Position numbers and translations under genes: made by a program. From NCBI GenBank assembly GCA_959347315.1, contig OY365811.1, positions 29,877,729 to 29,941,728 on the forward strand: a stretch of DNA of 64,000 nt, written 5' to 3'. Below, one piece after another: positions 45,901 to 50,149 of this stretch (position 1 is its first letter; each line of letters opens with the position of its first letter). Source of the DNA: Bimastos eiseni (Eukaryota; Annelida; Clitellata; Crassiclitellata; Lumbricidae). The notes below the pieces were generated by a model, which was not told the origin of the DNA, made no database searches, and saw only the letters and a list, made by a program, of their open reading frames with translations.

Positions 45901-47184
45901 CTGTAACTCAACAATTGCATTGTGCCTCCAAACACCTATTGAAGAAGCAACACAAATATAGAAATGTGTGGAGCCAAGTTATTTTTGATTCAGTCCCTGC
46001 ATGAAAAATACAATGCAGTGATGGGGTGAAACAATGGAGTACGCTAGCTGAGGCTATGCCATCAATGGTGAAGGCTTTGGTCAAAGTACCAACTAGGATG
46101 CTACGCAAGGTGAATCCTGAAAAGGCTGGCTAATGCGAGAGGCAACGCCATGTGTGATACTGGACAGTGCAAGGGTCGAACATATGGGTGCTGATGCTCT
46201 GCTGATAAAGAAATCAATGAAAGAAATTCAATGCAATGACAGAAGCAGCGTAAGACAGAAAACTCTGAAAATGAGGATCAGGGTTGCATGGGCACCTACA
46301 GGTCTTCAACTCACAGACCAGACAGCAGCCTGGATCTCTGGAAATAGAGACCAAGGCTGCATTGGACACCTTTGACCCATGGACCATGATGATGATTGTT
46401 ATACTAACTGATGCTAAAACCTCTGAGAACAAAAAGTTAATCAATAAGCAATCAATGCTCAGAGATCGGGAAAAGACACCAATGGTAAACTGCTGCAGAT
46501 GCACCAAGCCCAGTTGATGAATTCCCTCCTGGACTCATAGTAGACACCATGACCTCTTGGATTATTCAGCATGGAAAACAAAGTAACAACTATAGACGAC
46601 AAGGCTTGCAAGACACAAACCCCATTACACCCACACCAATGTCCCTATTATGTAGAATTCAGCTGGTAAAAAACAGTTCATCCTTCACAGACAGAAATGT
46701 TTGTAGGGTGTTAGGTTGTTAGCACAGTAGAACTTTTATCATCATTCCACAGACTCTCTTTGCCTTTAAAAATGAAGCTTGACAAAGTGATAGCCTCGAG
46801 CCTCGAACCATTTGGTTTGACGAATCCATGTTTACGAATGAAATCACGATGACAATCGCCTGAACACCGTACCTATCGCTCCGAAAACATGTTGAAAAAA
46901 ATATATTGCATAGTGAATACAACATATTATTCGAATCTGATCGTCGTGGAATAGTTTTTAAAATCGTGTTTGCGCTAAATTACACATACAGAGACGAAAG
47001 CGGATGCAGATAAAGGCTTATAACGACTTTACGTTTCGAATGTTTTGCTCGACTGATAATTTTGAATTAGGTAGAAAATTACACTTAAAATGCAAACCTC
47101 TTCGTTAAAGAGCACACTTGCAAGACCTTGATCTCCAGATGGTTTAGCAGATATAGTCCGACTCTTCGCTGGCTTGGGAGGCAT
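7162..47184 (-). CDS. SPAG17: Sperm-associated antigen 17 (PF6), complete multi-exon gene
   Basis: SPAG17, the PF6 homologue, is the scaffold of the C1a projection on the central pair of motile cilia and sperm flagella, and is needed for normal beating. Coding exons (5'->3' on the minus strand): 47184-47098, 45484-45344, 43845-43651, 42895-42715, 42141-41950, 41661-41551, 40863-40664, 40107-39957, 39333-39149, 38485-38354, 37830-37536, 35967-35764, 34972-34871, 32313-32075, 30676-30519, 29143-28964, 28287-28116, 27882-27727, 26700-26589, 26071-25829, 24860-24690, 24285-24113, 23505-23388, 22009-21855, 21219-21093, 19907-19726, 19244-18953, 17780-17277, 16942-16486, 15549-15386, 14439-14228, 13959-13851, 13344-13186, 11971-11840, 11425-11312, 9191-9118, 8126-7866, 7383-7162. 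Phase is continuous at every junction. Exons 1-37 total 6,840 nt (2,280 codons) against about 2,223 residues for human SPAG17, and conserved blocks follow the vertebrate order throughout. The extreme C-terminus is uncertain (see exon 38 and the candidate exon at 6330). Expression in ciliated cells is inferred. Confidence 0.95.
7866..8126 (-). CDS. SPAG17: SPAG17 exon 37 (residues 2194-2280), Ig-like C-terminal domain
   Basis: [40 protein letters not shown] and [11 protein letters not shown] are the best-conserved part of the gene (human [39 protein letters not shown]). The pattern resembles ASH/MSP-type Ig folds of axonemal proteins. Acceptor TTCTTAG, donor GTAAGA, phase 0. Confidence 0.96.
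8521..8702 (+). mobile_element. SINE copy A (tRNA-like head, shared tail)
   Basis: The head has a D-arm-like TAATGGATAACACACTGG and a box-B-like GAGTTCAATTCC. The 34-bp tail at 8668-8701 is identical to that of the copy at 47665-47698. It lies in SPAG17 intron 36. A second tRNA-like stretch precedes it at 8270-8345. Confidence 0.65.
9118..9191 (-). CDS. SPAG17: SPAG17 exon 36 (residues 2169-2193)
   Basis: Short exon [20 protein letters not shown] and TPNVK, aligning with human [20 protein letters not shown]. Acceptor TCTCAG, donor GTAATC, phase 1 in and 0 out. Confidence 0.85.
9707..10173 (-). CDS. Orphan Cys-rich terminal exon inside SPAG17 intron 35
   Basis: A good acceptor (CTCTTTTTAG) at 10174 opens a 154-codon frame that ends at TAA 9707. 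It begins [20 protein letters not shown], could be the C-terminal half of a signal peptide, and has ten cysteines in its second part (for example [34 protein letters not shown]). The product is not recognised. It enters in phase 1. It may be the last exon of a small secreted protein nested in the intron, whose first exon I could not find between 10174 and 11311, or an alternative last exon of SPAG17, because the donor of exon 35 has the same phase. Confidence 0.42.
11312..11425 (-). CDS. SPAG17: SPAG17 exon 35 (residues 2131-2169), GC donor predicted
   Basis: [20 protein letters not shown] and onward to FKMPDFK. Acceptor TTATAG. The reading frame hits TAG just after the exon and no in-phase GT exists, but AAAG|GCTAGT gives a GC-AG donor in the required phase 1. 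Confidence 0.74.
11840..11971 (-). CDS. SPAG17: SPAG17 exon 34 (residues 2087-2131)
   Basis: [20 protein letters not shown] and onward. Acceptor TTTTCAG after a T-run, donor GTAATG, phase 1 to 1. Linker sequence without clear vertebrate similarity. Confidence 0.8.
12335..12475. repeat. Degenerate AACCAGT(C/T)A(A)GACC minisatellite
   Basis: About a dozen irregular copies of words such as GACCAGTTAAAACCAGTCAA in SPAG17 intron 33. Confidence 0.75.
13186..13344 (-). CDS. SPAG17: SPAG17 exon 33 (residues 2034-2087)
   Basis: A hydrophilic exon with an internal duplication ([18 protein letters not shown]). Acceptor TCCAG, donor GTTATC, phase 1 to 1. The plus-strand reading frame over the same bases is only its antisense shadow. 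Confidence 0.8.
13851..13959 (-). CDS. SPAG17: SPAG17 exon 32 (residues 1998-2034)
   Basis: Polar exon [20 protein letters not shown] and onward, acceptor ATGCAG and donor GTCAGT, phase 0 to 1. It lies in the fast-evolving linker before the C-terminal domain and is supported mainly by splicing and phase. Confidence 0.8.
14228..14439 (-). CDS. SPAG17: SPAG17 exon 31 (residues 1927-1997)
   Basis: A helical, charged segment ([20 protein letters not shown]) leads to [19 protein letters not shown], which matches human RIIPPFFKSELNQLYQSQ. Acceptor TTGTAG, donor GTAAGA, phase 0 out. Confidence 0.92.
15386..15549 (-). CDS. SPAG17: SPAG17 exon 30 (residues 1872-1927)
   Basis: [20 protein letters not shown] then [14 protein letters not shown] aligns with human [32 protein letters not shown]. 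Of two possible donors, GTAAGG at 15385 keeps frame into exon 31. Confidence 0.92.
15640..15850 (-). mobile_element. LINE reverse-transcriptase fragment in SPAG17 intron 29
   Basis: The minus strand encodes [20 protein letters not shown] then [20 protein letters not shown]. This is the SGVPQGSVLGPLLFILYI motif of CR1/L2-type reverse transcriptases with a degraded end and in-frame stops. It is a dead copy. A similar GVPQxSVL remnant is at about 21335-21400 in intron 24. Confidence 0.7.
15925..16000 (+). repeat. tRNA-like SINE head in SPAG17 intron 29
   Basis: GTCTAGCAGTTAGCAGACTGG (D-arm region) and GGAGTTCAAATC (box B) are spaced as in a tRNA-derived SINE. No cloverleaf with paired acceptor stem was evident, so it is not called a tRNA gene. 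Confidence 0.4.
16486..16942 (-). CDS. SPAG17: SPAG17 exon 29 (residues 1720-1872)
   Basis: [40 protein letters not shown] and [18 protein letters not shown] match human [26 protein letters not shown] and SVLQMRQFIQHEVIKNEV. Acceptor TTTCAG, donor GTGAGT, phase 2 out. Confidence 0.95.
17277..17780 (-). CDS. SPAG17: SPAG17 exon 28 (residues 1552-1720)
   Basis: The longest exon. It holds the repeated beta-rich segments typical of mid-SPAG17: [40 protein letters not shown] and [20 protein letters not shown]. These parallel human [31 protein letters not shown] and RYIMRHTSEVICEVLDPEG. Acceptor TTTTAG, donor GTGAGT. Confidence 0.94.
17960..18835. repeat. Two GGTCTT arrays flanking about 600 bp in SPAG17 intron 27
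   Basis: Degenerate GGTCTT words at 17960-18115 and 18720-18835 resemble the pair near 1691-2775. The 600 bp between holds no gene I can identify. Confidence 0.55.
18953..19244 (-). CDS. SPAG17: SPAG17 exon 27 (residues 1455-1552)
   Basis: [20 protein letters not shown] and [11 protein letters not shown] match human VMTTREDKVVIVERKDG ... DHADGTRITT. An acidic coiled-coil stretch ([20 protein letters not shown]) follows. Acceptor TGTAG, donor GTTCTT. Confidence 0.93.
19265..19650. repeat. Minisatellite filling SPAG17 intron 26
   Basis: Tandem GGGTCAATCAGTCAAT and GGGTCAATGCT words, with GGTCATTTGGTCAC variants. The array begins about 20 bp from the exon 27 acceptor and occupies most of the 480-bp intron. 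On the gene's strand it reads as repeated TTGACC and CTGATTGAC. Confidence 0.85.
19726..19907 (-). CDS. SPAG17: SPAG17 exon 26 (residues 1394-1454)
   Basis: [17 protein letters not shown] aligns with human GTWFTTTPEGNRIGTK, then [10 protein letters not shown]. Acceptor TATAG, donor GTTCTC, phase 0 out. Confidence 0.92.
20641..20910 (-). repeat. Dispersed repeat with AGCGC-type end in SPAG17 intron 25
   Basis: Begins AATTTATATAGCGCCCC and shows features common to interspersed repeats of marine animals (GGCATAAGACGCATTG, GTCTAATTGCAG). Relatives of the end sequence are near 10755, 12680, 27617, 28724, 31632, 44530, 50212 and 57556. Confidence 0.5.
21093..21219 (-). CDS. SPAG17: SPAG17 exon 25 (residues 1352-1394)
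   Basis: [16 protein letters not shown] follows the human ILFADGAVSRSPNSG block, then a Pro/Val linker. Acceptor GATAAG, donor GTAAGT, phase 1 out. Confidence 0.88.
21855..22009 (-). CDS. SPAG17: SPAG17 exon 24 (residues 1300-1351)
   Basis: [13 protein letters not shown] and [20 protein letters not shown] match human IMVRQSYPQ and EASRVITSQGTVVKYMLDG. Acceptor TTTCAG, donor GTACGA. Confidence 0.94.
22075..22189. repeat. 115-bp direct repeat, copy 1 (SPAG17 intron 23)
   Basis: Gap-free 115-bp partner of 23246-23360, about 106/115 identical. The copies sit at opposite ends of the same intron, near its acceptor and donor. Confidence 0.9.
23246..23360. repeat. 115-bp direct repeat, copy 2 (SPAG17 intron 23)
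   Basis: Partner of 22075-22189 in the same orientation, starting 28 bp into the intron after exon 23. It is preceded by a short ATCTTAAAAT repeat. Confidence 0.9.
23388..23505 (-). CDS. SPAG17: SPAG17 exon 23 (residues 1261-1300)
   Basis: [20 protein letters not shown] corresponds to human [20 protein letters not shown]. Acceptor CATAG, donor GTAATA, phase 1 out. Confidence 0.9.
23880..24107. repeat. 12-bp minisatellite, 19 copies (SPAG17 intron 22)
   Basis: Exactly 19 units of AATAACCAATTC with few variants. It starts 5 bp beyond the exon 22 donor. Because 12 is a multiple of three, frames stay open on both strands (TNSI on plus, ELVI-like on minus). None of this is considered coding. Confidence 0.95.
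24113..24285 (-). CDS. SPAG17: SPAG17 exon 22 (residues 1203-1260)
   Basis: A low-complexity linker ([14 protein letters not shown] ... [18 protein letters not shown]), like the Lys/Glu-rich vertebrate linker. Acceptor TTTTAG, donor GTATGT. A 12-bp minisatellite starts 5 bp into the intron. Confidence 0.83.
24690..24860 (-). CDS. SPAG17: SPAG17 exon 21 (residues 1146-1203)
   Basis: [20 protein letters not shown] corresponds to human [20 protein letters not shown]. It ends FGPSGEPPN. Acceptor CAACAG, donor GTAAGA. Confidence 0.93.
25432..25723. repeat. 146-bp tandem duplication (SPAG17 intron 20)
   Basis: Two nearly identical 146-bp copies starting AGAAGAATATACTTA at 25432 and 25578. This is a recent duplication. 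Confidence 0.9.
25829..26071 (-). CDS. SPAG17: SPAG17 exon 20 (residues 1065-1146)
   Basis: [20 protein letters not shown] matches human VRVVKDNHNFMIHLNDPK, followed by a Glu/Ala-rich linker. Acceptor TTGTAG, donor GTAAGT. Confidence 0.9.
26589..26700 (-). CDS. SPAG17: SPAG17 exon 19 (residues 1028-1065)
   Basis: [20 protein letters not shown] then [18 protein letters not shown] aligns with human FHGYNMGN ... LYPSDGGQIEVEKTMFEKG. Acceptor AAACAG, donor GTAAAC. Confidence 0.92.
27637..27697. repeat. (AATG)n microsatellite near SPAG17 exon 18 donor
   Basis: About 15 AATG units following a GGTGCTATATAAATC SINE-type end at 27617-27631, so it is probably the tail of a retroposon. Confidence 0.95.
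27727..27882 (-). CDS. SPAG17: SPAG17 exon 18 (residues 976-1027)
   Basis: A Lys/Glu-rich segment ([20 protein letters not shown]) ends DRYWP. Acceptor GTGTAG, donor GTCAGT, phase 0 at both ends. An (AATG)n tract begins about 30 bp into the next intron. Confidence 0.87.
28116..28287 (-). CDS. SPAG17: SPAG17 exon 17 (residues 918-975)
   Basis: [20 protein letters not shown] is nearly the human [20 protein letters not shown] coiled-coil start. Acceptor CCGCAG, donor GTCAGA, phase 0 out. Confidence 0.93.
28964..29143 (-). CDS. SPAG17: SPAG17 exon 16 (residues 858-918)
   Basis: [20 protein letters not shown] aligns with human [20 protein letters not shown], then KSRSKSP-like basic residues follow. 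Acceptor TTTTAG, donor GTCGGA. Confidence 0.92.
29760..30400 (-). mobile_element. LINE pol fragment (CR1/Crack-like) in SPAG17 intron 15
   Basis: The minus strand encodes [20 protein letters not shown] with the RT catalytic YADD, then [20 protein letters not shown]. In a second frame it reads [20 protein letters not shown] and [20 protein letters not shown]. These match the downstream RT/thumb blocks of CR1-group LINEs (ALRVLRSHGLP, YASPAWWGF). A frameshift and stops near 30120 show it is inactive. It runs in the same direction as the host gene. Confidence 0.85.
30519..30676 (-). CDS. SPAG17: SPAG17 exon 15 (residues 806-858)
   Basis: [20 protein letters not shown] and [12 protein letters not shown] match the human [20 protein letters not shown] and YWNIALHSNVGF blocks. 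Acceptor CAAAG, donor GTTGGT, phase 2 out. Confidence 0.93.
31385..31670 (+). mobile_element. SINE-like element in SPAG17 intron 14
   Basis: A tRNA-like head (CTCAATGGTAGCGAAGCC ... GGGATTGATCAAG) and a GGTGCTATATAAGTG end with an AAT-rich tail, about 285 bp apart. Confidence 0.45.
31790..31920 (+). repeat. Copy of the dispersed CCACTCG repeat (SPAG17 intron 14)
   Basis: Contains CCAACTTATTCACGAGT and GGGTTGTCCAAAGG, shared with 3500-3640 (reverse strand) and 39620-39745. Confidence 0.5.
32075..32313 (-). CDS. SPAG17: SPAG17 exon 14 (residues 726-805)
   Basis: An acidic linker ends [17 protein letters not shown], matching human MDWSFTEYFKPKVLLQ. Acceptor TACCAG, donor GTTTGG, phase 0 out. 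Confidence 0.9.
32314..34870 (-). other. SPAG17 intron 13, no gene seen
   Basis: AT-rich. A partly duplicated segment (about 32455-32545 and 32925-33005) shares AAGTGCAAGATAA, ATAGTGCCAATTTAAA and TTATATGCATAAAC. A pyrimidine-rich run is near 34220-34290. Confidence 0.6.
34871..34972 (-). CDS. SPAG17: SPAG17 exon 13 (residues 692-726)
   Basis: A short polar exon, [18 protein letters not shown] and onward, with acceptor ACACAG and donor GTATGA. It is supported by splice sites and phase (1 to 1). Little similarity is expected because the vertebrate linker here is variable. Confidence 0.8.
35363..35622. repeat. 17-bp minisatellite (SPAG17 intron 12)
   Basis: About 15 copies of GAATGAGGTCACCATCT with TGACGTCACC and TGATTGAAGTCAC variants, ending 142 bp from the exon 12 donor. 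Confidence 0.93.
35764..35967 (-). CDS. SPAG17: SPAG17 exon 12 (residues 624-692)
   Basis: Contains [20 protein letters not shown], matching human VDEKGKLKPS ... FNIPWDNP, then [18 protein letters not shown]. Acceptor TTGCAG, donor GTATAC. Confidence 0.92.
36121..36240. repeat. (ATC/GTC/ACC)n microsatellite (SPAG17 intron 11)
   Basis: Trinucleotide tract in intron 11 (35968-37535). The rest of that intron has no recognised feature. Confidence 0.9.
37536..37830 (-). CDS. SPAG17: SPAG17 exon 11 (residues 526-624)
   Basis: [19 protein letters not shown] then [20 protein letters not shown], aligning with human GPLLLNYHDAHAHKKYAL. It continues to [13 protein letters not shown]. Acceptor GTTAG, donor GTCAGT, phase 0 in and phase 1 out. 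Confidence 0.9.
38196..38330. repeat. (GAT/GGT)n microsatellite just downstream of SPAG17 exon 10
   Basis: A GAT, GGT and GAC triplet run starts about 25 bp inside intron 10. With the 21-bp array on the other side, exon 10 is boxed in by tandem repeats. Confidence 0.9.
38354..38485 (-). CDS. SPAG17: SPAG17 exon 10 (residues 482-525)
   Basis: Reads [20 protein letters not shown] then [13 protein letters not shown], like the human [23 protein letters not shown] region. The acceptor TTCTAG is the last copy of a 21-bp array, and in-phase AGs at 38465 and 38444 are alternatives. Donor GTAATT, phase 0. Confidence 0.78.
38473..38703. repeat. 21-bp minisatellite, 11 copies, forming the SPAG17 exon 10 acceptor
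   Basis: Eleven units of CATAAGCACATACCTAGAACA (gene strand TGTTCTAGGTATGTGCTTATG). The last unit supplies TTCTAG|GTATGC, the acceptor that keeps frame. Every other unit carries the same TTCTAG. Confidence 0.95.
39149..39333 (-). CDS. SPAG17: SPAG17 exon 9 (residues 420-481)
   Basis: Contains [20 protein letters not shown] and [11 protein letters not shown], matching human [30 protein letters not shown] in order. Acceptor TAG at 39335-34 (or CAAG three bases upstream), donor GTGGAT, ends in phase 0. Confidence 0.92.
39620..39745 (+). repeat. Copy of the dispersed CCACTCG repeat (SPAG17 intron 8)
   Basis: AAGAAGTGCCACTCGAAAGCC and GAGTTGTCCAAGGGCAG are shared with 3500-3640 and 31790-31920. 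It is followed by a GA-rich stretch. Confidence 0.5.
39957..40107 (-). CDS. SPAG17: SPAG17 exon 8 (residues 370-420)
   Basis: [19 protein letters not shown] aligns with human IFENIACLMYDILDWKRQH, followed by [13 protein letters not shown]. Acceptor TTTTAAG, donor GTCTGT, ends in phase 1. Confidence 0.92.
40388..40426. repeat. (AT)n microsatellite (SPAG17 intron 7)
   Basis: An almost pure TA run. Similar tracts are at 20090-20145 and 42912-42980 in other SPAG17 introns. Confidence 0.95.
40664..40863 (-). CDS. SPAG17: SPAG17 exon 7 (residues 303-369)
   Basis: Charged [20 protein letters not shown] then [11 protein letters not shown], which matches human FDVARLEYMVK. The assigned donor GTTGTT (40663) is weak. 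It is chosen because it gives phase 0 and the adjacent exon 8 block. Confidence 0.85.
40918..41475. repeat. 11-bp minisatellite filling SPAG17 intron 6
   Basis: About 50 degenerate copies of GGTTGGTTGATTG and near variants. The array occupies most of the 687-bp intron and starts about 55 bp from the exon 7 acceptor. Confidence 0.93.
41551..41661 (-). CDS. SPAG17: SPAG17 exon 6 (residues 266-302), frame set by splice phase
   Basis: Good acceptor (GATGCAG) and donor (GTGAGC) flank 111 bp. The phase 1 to phase 1 frame reads [17 protein letters not shown] and onward, and keeps exons 5 and 7 in frame. I see no similarity to vertebrate SPAG17 here, and a second frame is also open, so the exon is less certain than its neighbours. 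Confidence 0.6.
41950..42141 (-). CDS. SPAG17: SPAG17 exon 5 (residues 202-266)
   Basis: Starts [17 protein letters not shown], nearly the human DDEPDDGAQHYIIVVGF, then has [20 protein letters not shown]. It ends in an Ala-rich run in phase 1 at donor GTCAGT. Confidence 0.92.
42715..42895 (-). CDS. SPAG17: SPAG17 exon 4 (residues 142-202)
   Basis: A Lys/Ser-rich linker ([17 protein letters not shown] ... KGKATEP) ends [14 protein letters not shown], matching human LKRRGEDD..RYID. It ends in phase 1 at donor GTAAAT. Confidence 0.88.
43651..43845 (-). CDS. SPAG17: SPAG17 exon 3 (residues 77-141)
   Basis: Includes [20 protein letters not shown], which aligns with the human [20 protein letters not shown] block, then a basic RRRETEQR stretch. 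Acceptor GAGCAG, donor GTAAAT, phase 0. Confidence 0.92.
45344..45484 (-). CDS. SPAG17: SPAG17 exon 2 (residues 30-76)
   Basis: Encodes [15 protein letters not shown] and [15 protein letters not shown], matching the conserved N-terminal block (ASIAFVVGNQIED in human). Acceptor TGTCAG, donor GTTGGT, phase 0 at both ends. Confidence 0.92.
45485..47097 (-). other. SPAG17 intron 1, no gene seen
   Basis: No conserved exon or RNA gene recognised. Short open frames on both strands around 45900-46520 show no familiar motif. Confidence 0.5.
47098..47184 (-). CDS. SPAG17: SPAG17 exon 1 (residues 1-29)
   Basis: ATG at 47184 opens [20 protein letters not shown] and ends LFNEE in phase 0. It resembles the basic MAPKK-type start of vertebrate SPAG17. 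The donor GTTTGC is weak, but the join to exon 2 keeps frame. Confidence 0.82.
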
Positions 47185-47285
47185 TATGCTGATGATTTTG
47201 ACCACCAAACGTGGAAAATTAAAATCTCATTAAGACTTTAATATTTATCAGAGACAGTACTCGTTTCAAGAACATATCGTGTTCT

Positions 47286-47321
47286 GTTGCCATAACACCA
47301 ACACATGCGCACAGTGCATTT
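47286..47321 (-). promoter_or_regulatory. X-box/NRF1-like promoter module of SPAG17
   Basis: Lies about 102 bp upstream of the ATG. On the gene strand it contains GGTGTTATGGCAAC, 11/14 to the RFX X-box palindrome GTTGCCATGGCAAC with a perfect ATGGCAAC half. Next to it is TGTGCGCATGTG, a partial NRF1 site. The whole block is 31/36 identical to 56844-56879 upstream of the FkbM gene. RFX control of motile-cilium genes is well established. Function here is inferred. Confidence 0.6.
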
Positions 47322-47502
47322 CCGGACAAACGGCCATCACCACATATTTTTTAGCGCCTTCACTATCTGCGCTATCGCCACTCATCAATTTTTTTAACAT
47401 TTATTTAGCTCTTAACATAATCTATACGGGGGTGCTCCCAGTCATGCCACGACGATACAAATCAGTCAATGACGACTTGTAAGACAAAGGCATATTACTC
47501 CT

Positions 47503-47699
47503 TGTCGGCGACGTAGAGAAATGGAGATTCGAACACAATGGAACGCAGATCTGAAGAGCCGAGTTCGATACCCCGTAACACCGCATTGCCCACAAGGTTG
47601 ACTAGCGCGTGATCGTTCTTTCGGAACCCTGCCGGTTGTTAGCATTAGATGTACGGCAATGTCAGCCTTGCATGGCTGCCGACAGTTAAATTCGACTCC
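47503..47699 (+). mobile_element. SINE copy B (tRNA-like head, shared tail)
   Basis: The head includes the box-B-like CCGAGTTCGATACCCCG. The 34-bp tail 47665-47698 is identical to that at 8668-8701. It lies about 180 bp beyond the SPAG17 promoter module, so it is a close upstream neighbour of that promoter. Confidence 0.65.
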
Positions 47700-47759
47700 T
47701 GTAGCCTAATAACTTGTCACAAACTGTAGGCCTAGGCTTACTTGTAATCATACTGCGGG

Positions 47760-49865
47760 TTGTCAGTTTAAAGTAAACGAAGATTGTTATTACAATTTTA
47801 AGTGTATTAAAAAAGATCCCCAACGAGGCGTGCAGCAGAGCGAAGAATGCGGTCGAGACGGGCTATCAGCGCTCGAGGCAGACCAGCCTCAGCAATGGGA
47901 ACTCAAAAGTTCGAGGAGACAGGACCATCTATGTCTACAGTCTACCCCTATTACCAGGCTTTATGCAAATTTAAGAATCGTATCCTTCGATAAAATTCCA
48001 CATATTAAAAATGTAAAAGAGAATACATTAAAAAATTAAAATACTTAAAATAATTTACATTGATTTTTAACATGTATCATCTTTCTTTCCCTAAAAATGA
48101 ATATGAATCCTGCAAATTTTTTTAATAAATAGATATACATGTATACAGCCTAATGTCTATAGTGTGTCGAGTTCAAACTCAGAGAGCATTAAAGGTTCGG
48201 ATCTCAAATGCAGTTAGGCCTATATTGAGCTTATAGTCAAATAGCCAACTGCAGCTACATGGGCCTAACAAAAGAGAAAATATTAAATATTAAAACAAAT
48301 TCTTTTCAGTCCATGACGTTGTCTACACATGACAAACTCATTAGGCTAGACAGCTGTAACCCGAGTGATGCGCAGAATTAATATATTCATTTTACTCTTT
48401 CACACTCGCCGTGCTTAGCCTACTGGTTAAGGTGTTTATTCGATTCAGCAACTCTTGGAAATGATCAGAAACCCTGCCACCTCTACAACCTTAAAAATCT
48501 CGATAATCTTGCTCCACAGCAGTATATTGACGTACGAACTTGCCTCGTAAATGGACAAGGCATCTCTCACCCCCTCAGGGTCGAAATCATTTAGCCAAGC
48601 ATTGGATCAAGAGATCCAACACTAGAGCTACACAGATCCTTTTCCGAATCTGCCAATTGCATTAACAGTCTCTCTTTGTCATGCCGTTTACCAAGGCTTG
48701 GTAAAATTGGCCTCGATAAATTTTCCTCTACTTCCCACTGCTCTCCTGCTACTCGCTGATCAATTGCTGAAATAATTGTGCAAACACACTGTAGGGTTGC
48801 CGAACATCTCTAACCAAGACCAAGAGCTTACATTTGCACCTCACGTTCACCGTCTCCTGTGTCACTCTGTGACTCATGCTAAAAGTTGCGTCAGTTCCGC
48901 ACTGTTACTCGCTCGATAACTCCAGACGCCACCGATACACTTGTCTATAGGCCTCCAAACTGGGCGGTTGCGGTGCCTGGACCTGGTCTTGCGTTCTGCT
49001 TCACGTCTTGTCGGTCGCATTCCGAAATGCGGCCACGTCTTCGGCTAGATGCTGGATGCGCTCCACTAGCCACTCCTCCAGCAGCGATTCTCGTACCCCA
49101 TCATCGCTCTGGTCTGGTAGTCATTGCAATGGCTCCTTGCCGTCTCACCTCTGCCGATCTTCGCAAACTCTGACATTTATCTTTTAATGCATCGGGCTGG
49201 GCTATAATTACCGCCCCGCAATTTCAATCTTCAATCAATGACTTCAGATATCATTAAGTCGTTAGGCCTAATTTAACTTGTCACTGATCTGCATTCCGAA
49301 GGGCAGTAAACGACGGTAACCAGATTATCTACATTAACGACCCAATTAAATTAAGAGCTTGAAGTAGACACTGCTTCGACGTATGATCATTGACAATACA
49401 ATGTGCTGTAAACTTTGACTTTGCAAATTACGTAGATATGTCACACAGTACAACTTAAAAATAGAGATCCATATTATTCCCTAATGTGTGAAATTACAGG
49501 ATCATCTGCGTGACATAATTCTACAATAGGCAACAAACAATAATAATTAATCCAGGAAACTGCAGGACAGCTAGGATCTATGTAGACCCCATTGTTCTAC
49601 CTAGTAGCCACACAATAATTTTATACGCTGTGACCTATAATTATTTAATATTTTATTCTTCACTTCATCTGTCATTTTTGAAGCTTCCCTTGAAGTTATA
49701 CATAATCAAAGAAACAAGTTCTGAGATGTAAAAGAGAATGCTGAAGTCCAATGTATTGAACAGATGGAAATGCGCCTGTCAATCGGTAGCTAATCATTGA
49801 TGGACAAAGATAGCGATTAATACTAGAAGAACTTTATTCTGTAGAGGTATTGCATGGGTTACAAT
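47760..49865. other. Intergenic, possible degraded repeat at 48410-49190
   Basis: A tRNA-like start (GCTTAGCCTACTGGTTAAGG near 48415) is followed by GC-richer sequence with short open plus-strand frames (for example 48886-49173). I cannot assign them to a family. Confidence 0.35.
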
Positions 49866-49873
49866 ATAGTGCC

Positions 49874-50141
49874 CATAGGTGTAACAAGGTTTTGAAAAGT
49901 GGGGAGGCACAATTTAAAAAATATTGCCCTCCCACTTTTTGAATTTTGCCGCCCCTCCCCCAGAAATTTGAAAAATGGGGGGGGGGGCGGCGGCACAACT
50001 TATCTTAACAAAAGTATTCTTAAAAAGCCATTCGATAAACATAAAAAGAACCGATTTGGGGGAGGGCACATGGGGGCACTGAGCACTAAAACTGGAAGGG
50101 GGGCCGGTGCCCCCTCTGCCTTCCCGCTTGTTACACCCCTG
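49874..50141. mobile_element. hAT-type MITE, 268 bp, with 8-bp target duplication
   Basis: Ends CATAGGTGTAACAAG and, inverted, CAGGGGTGTAACAAG (13/15 match). It is flanked by perfect ATAGTGCC copies at 49866-49873 and 50142-50149. An 8-bp duplication with CA-GGGTG ends is typical of hAT elements. The interior has G-rich runs and no transposase. Confidence 0.85.
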
Positions 50142-50149
50142 ATAGTGCC

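Noticed and set aside
46130..46520. Overlapping plus and minus frames of about 80-97 codons
   Set aside because: No recognisable domain, no splice signals and no repeat copies seen elsewhere in the window. Treated as chance frames in intron 1.
47520..47590. Possible tRNA gene
   Set aside because: Box-B-like sequence is present, but no cloverleaf with a paired acceptor stem, and the same segment recurs as part of a SINE.
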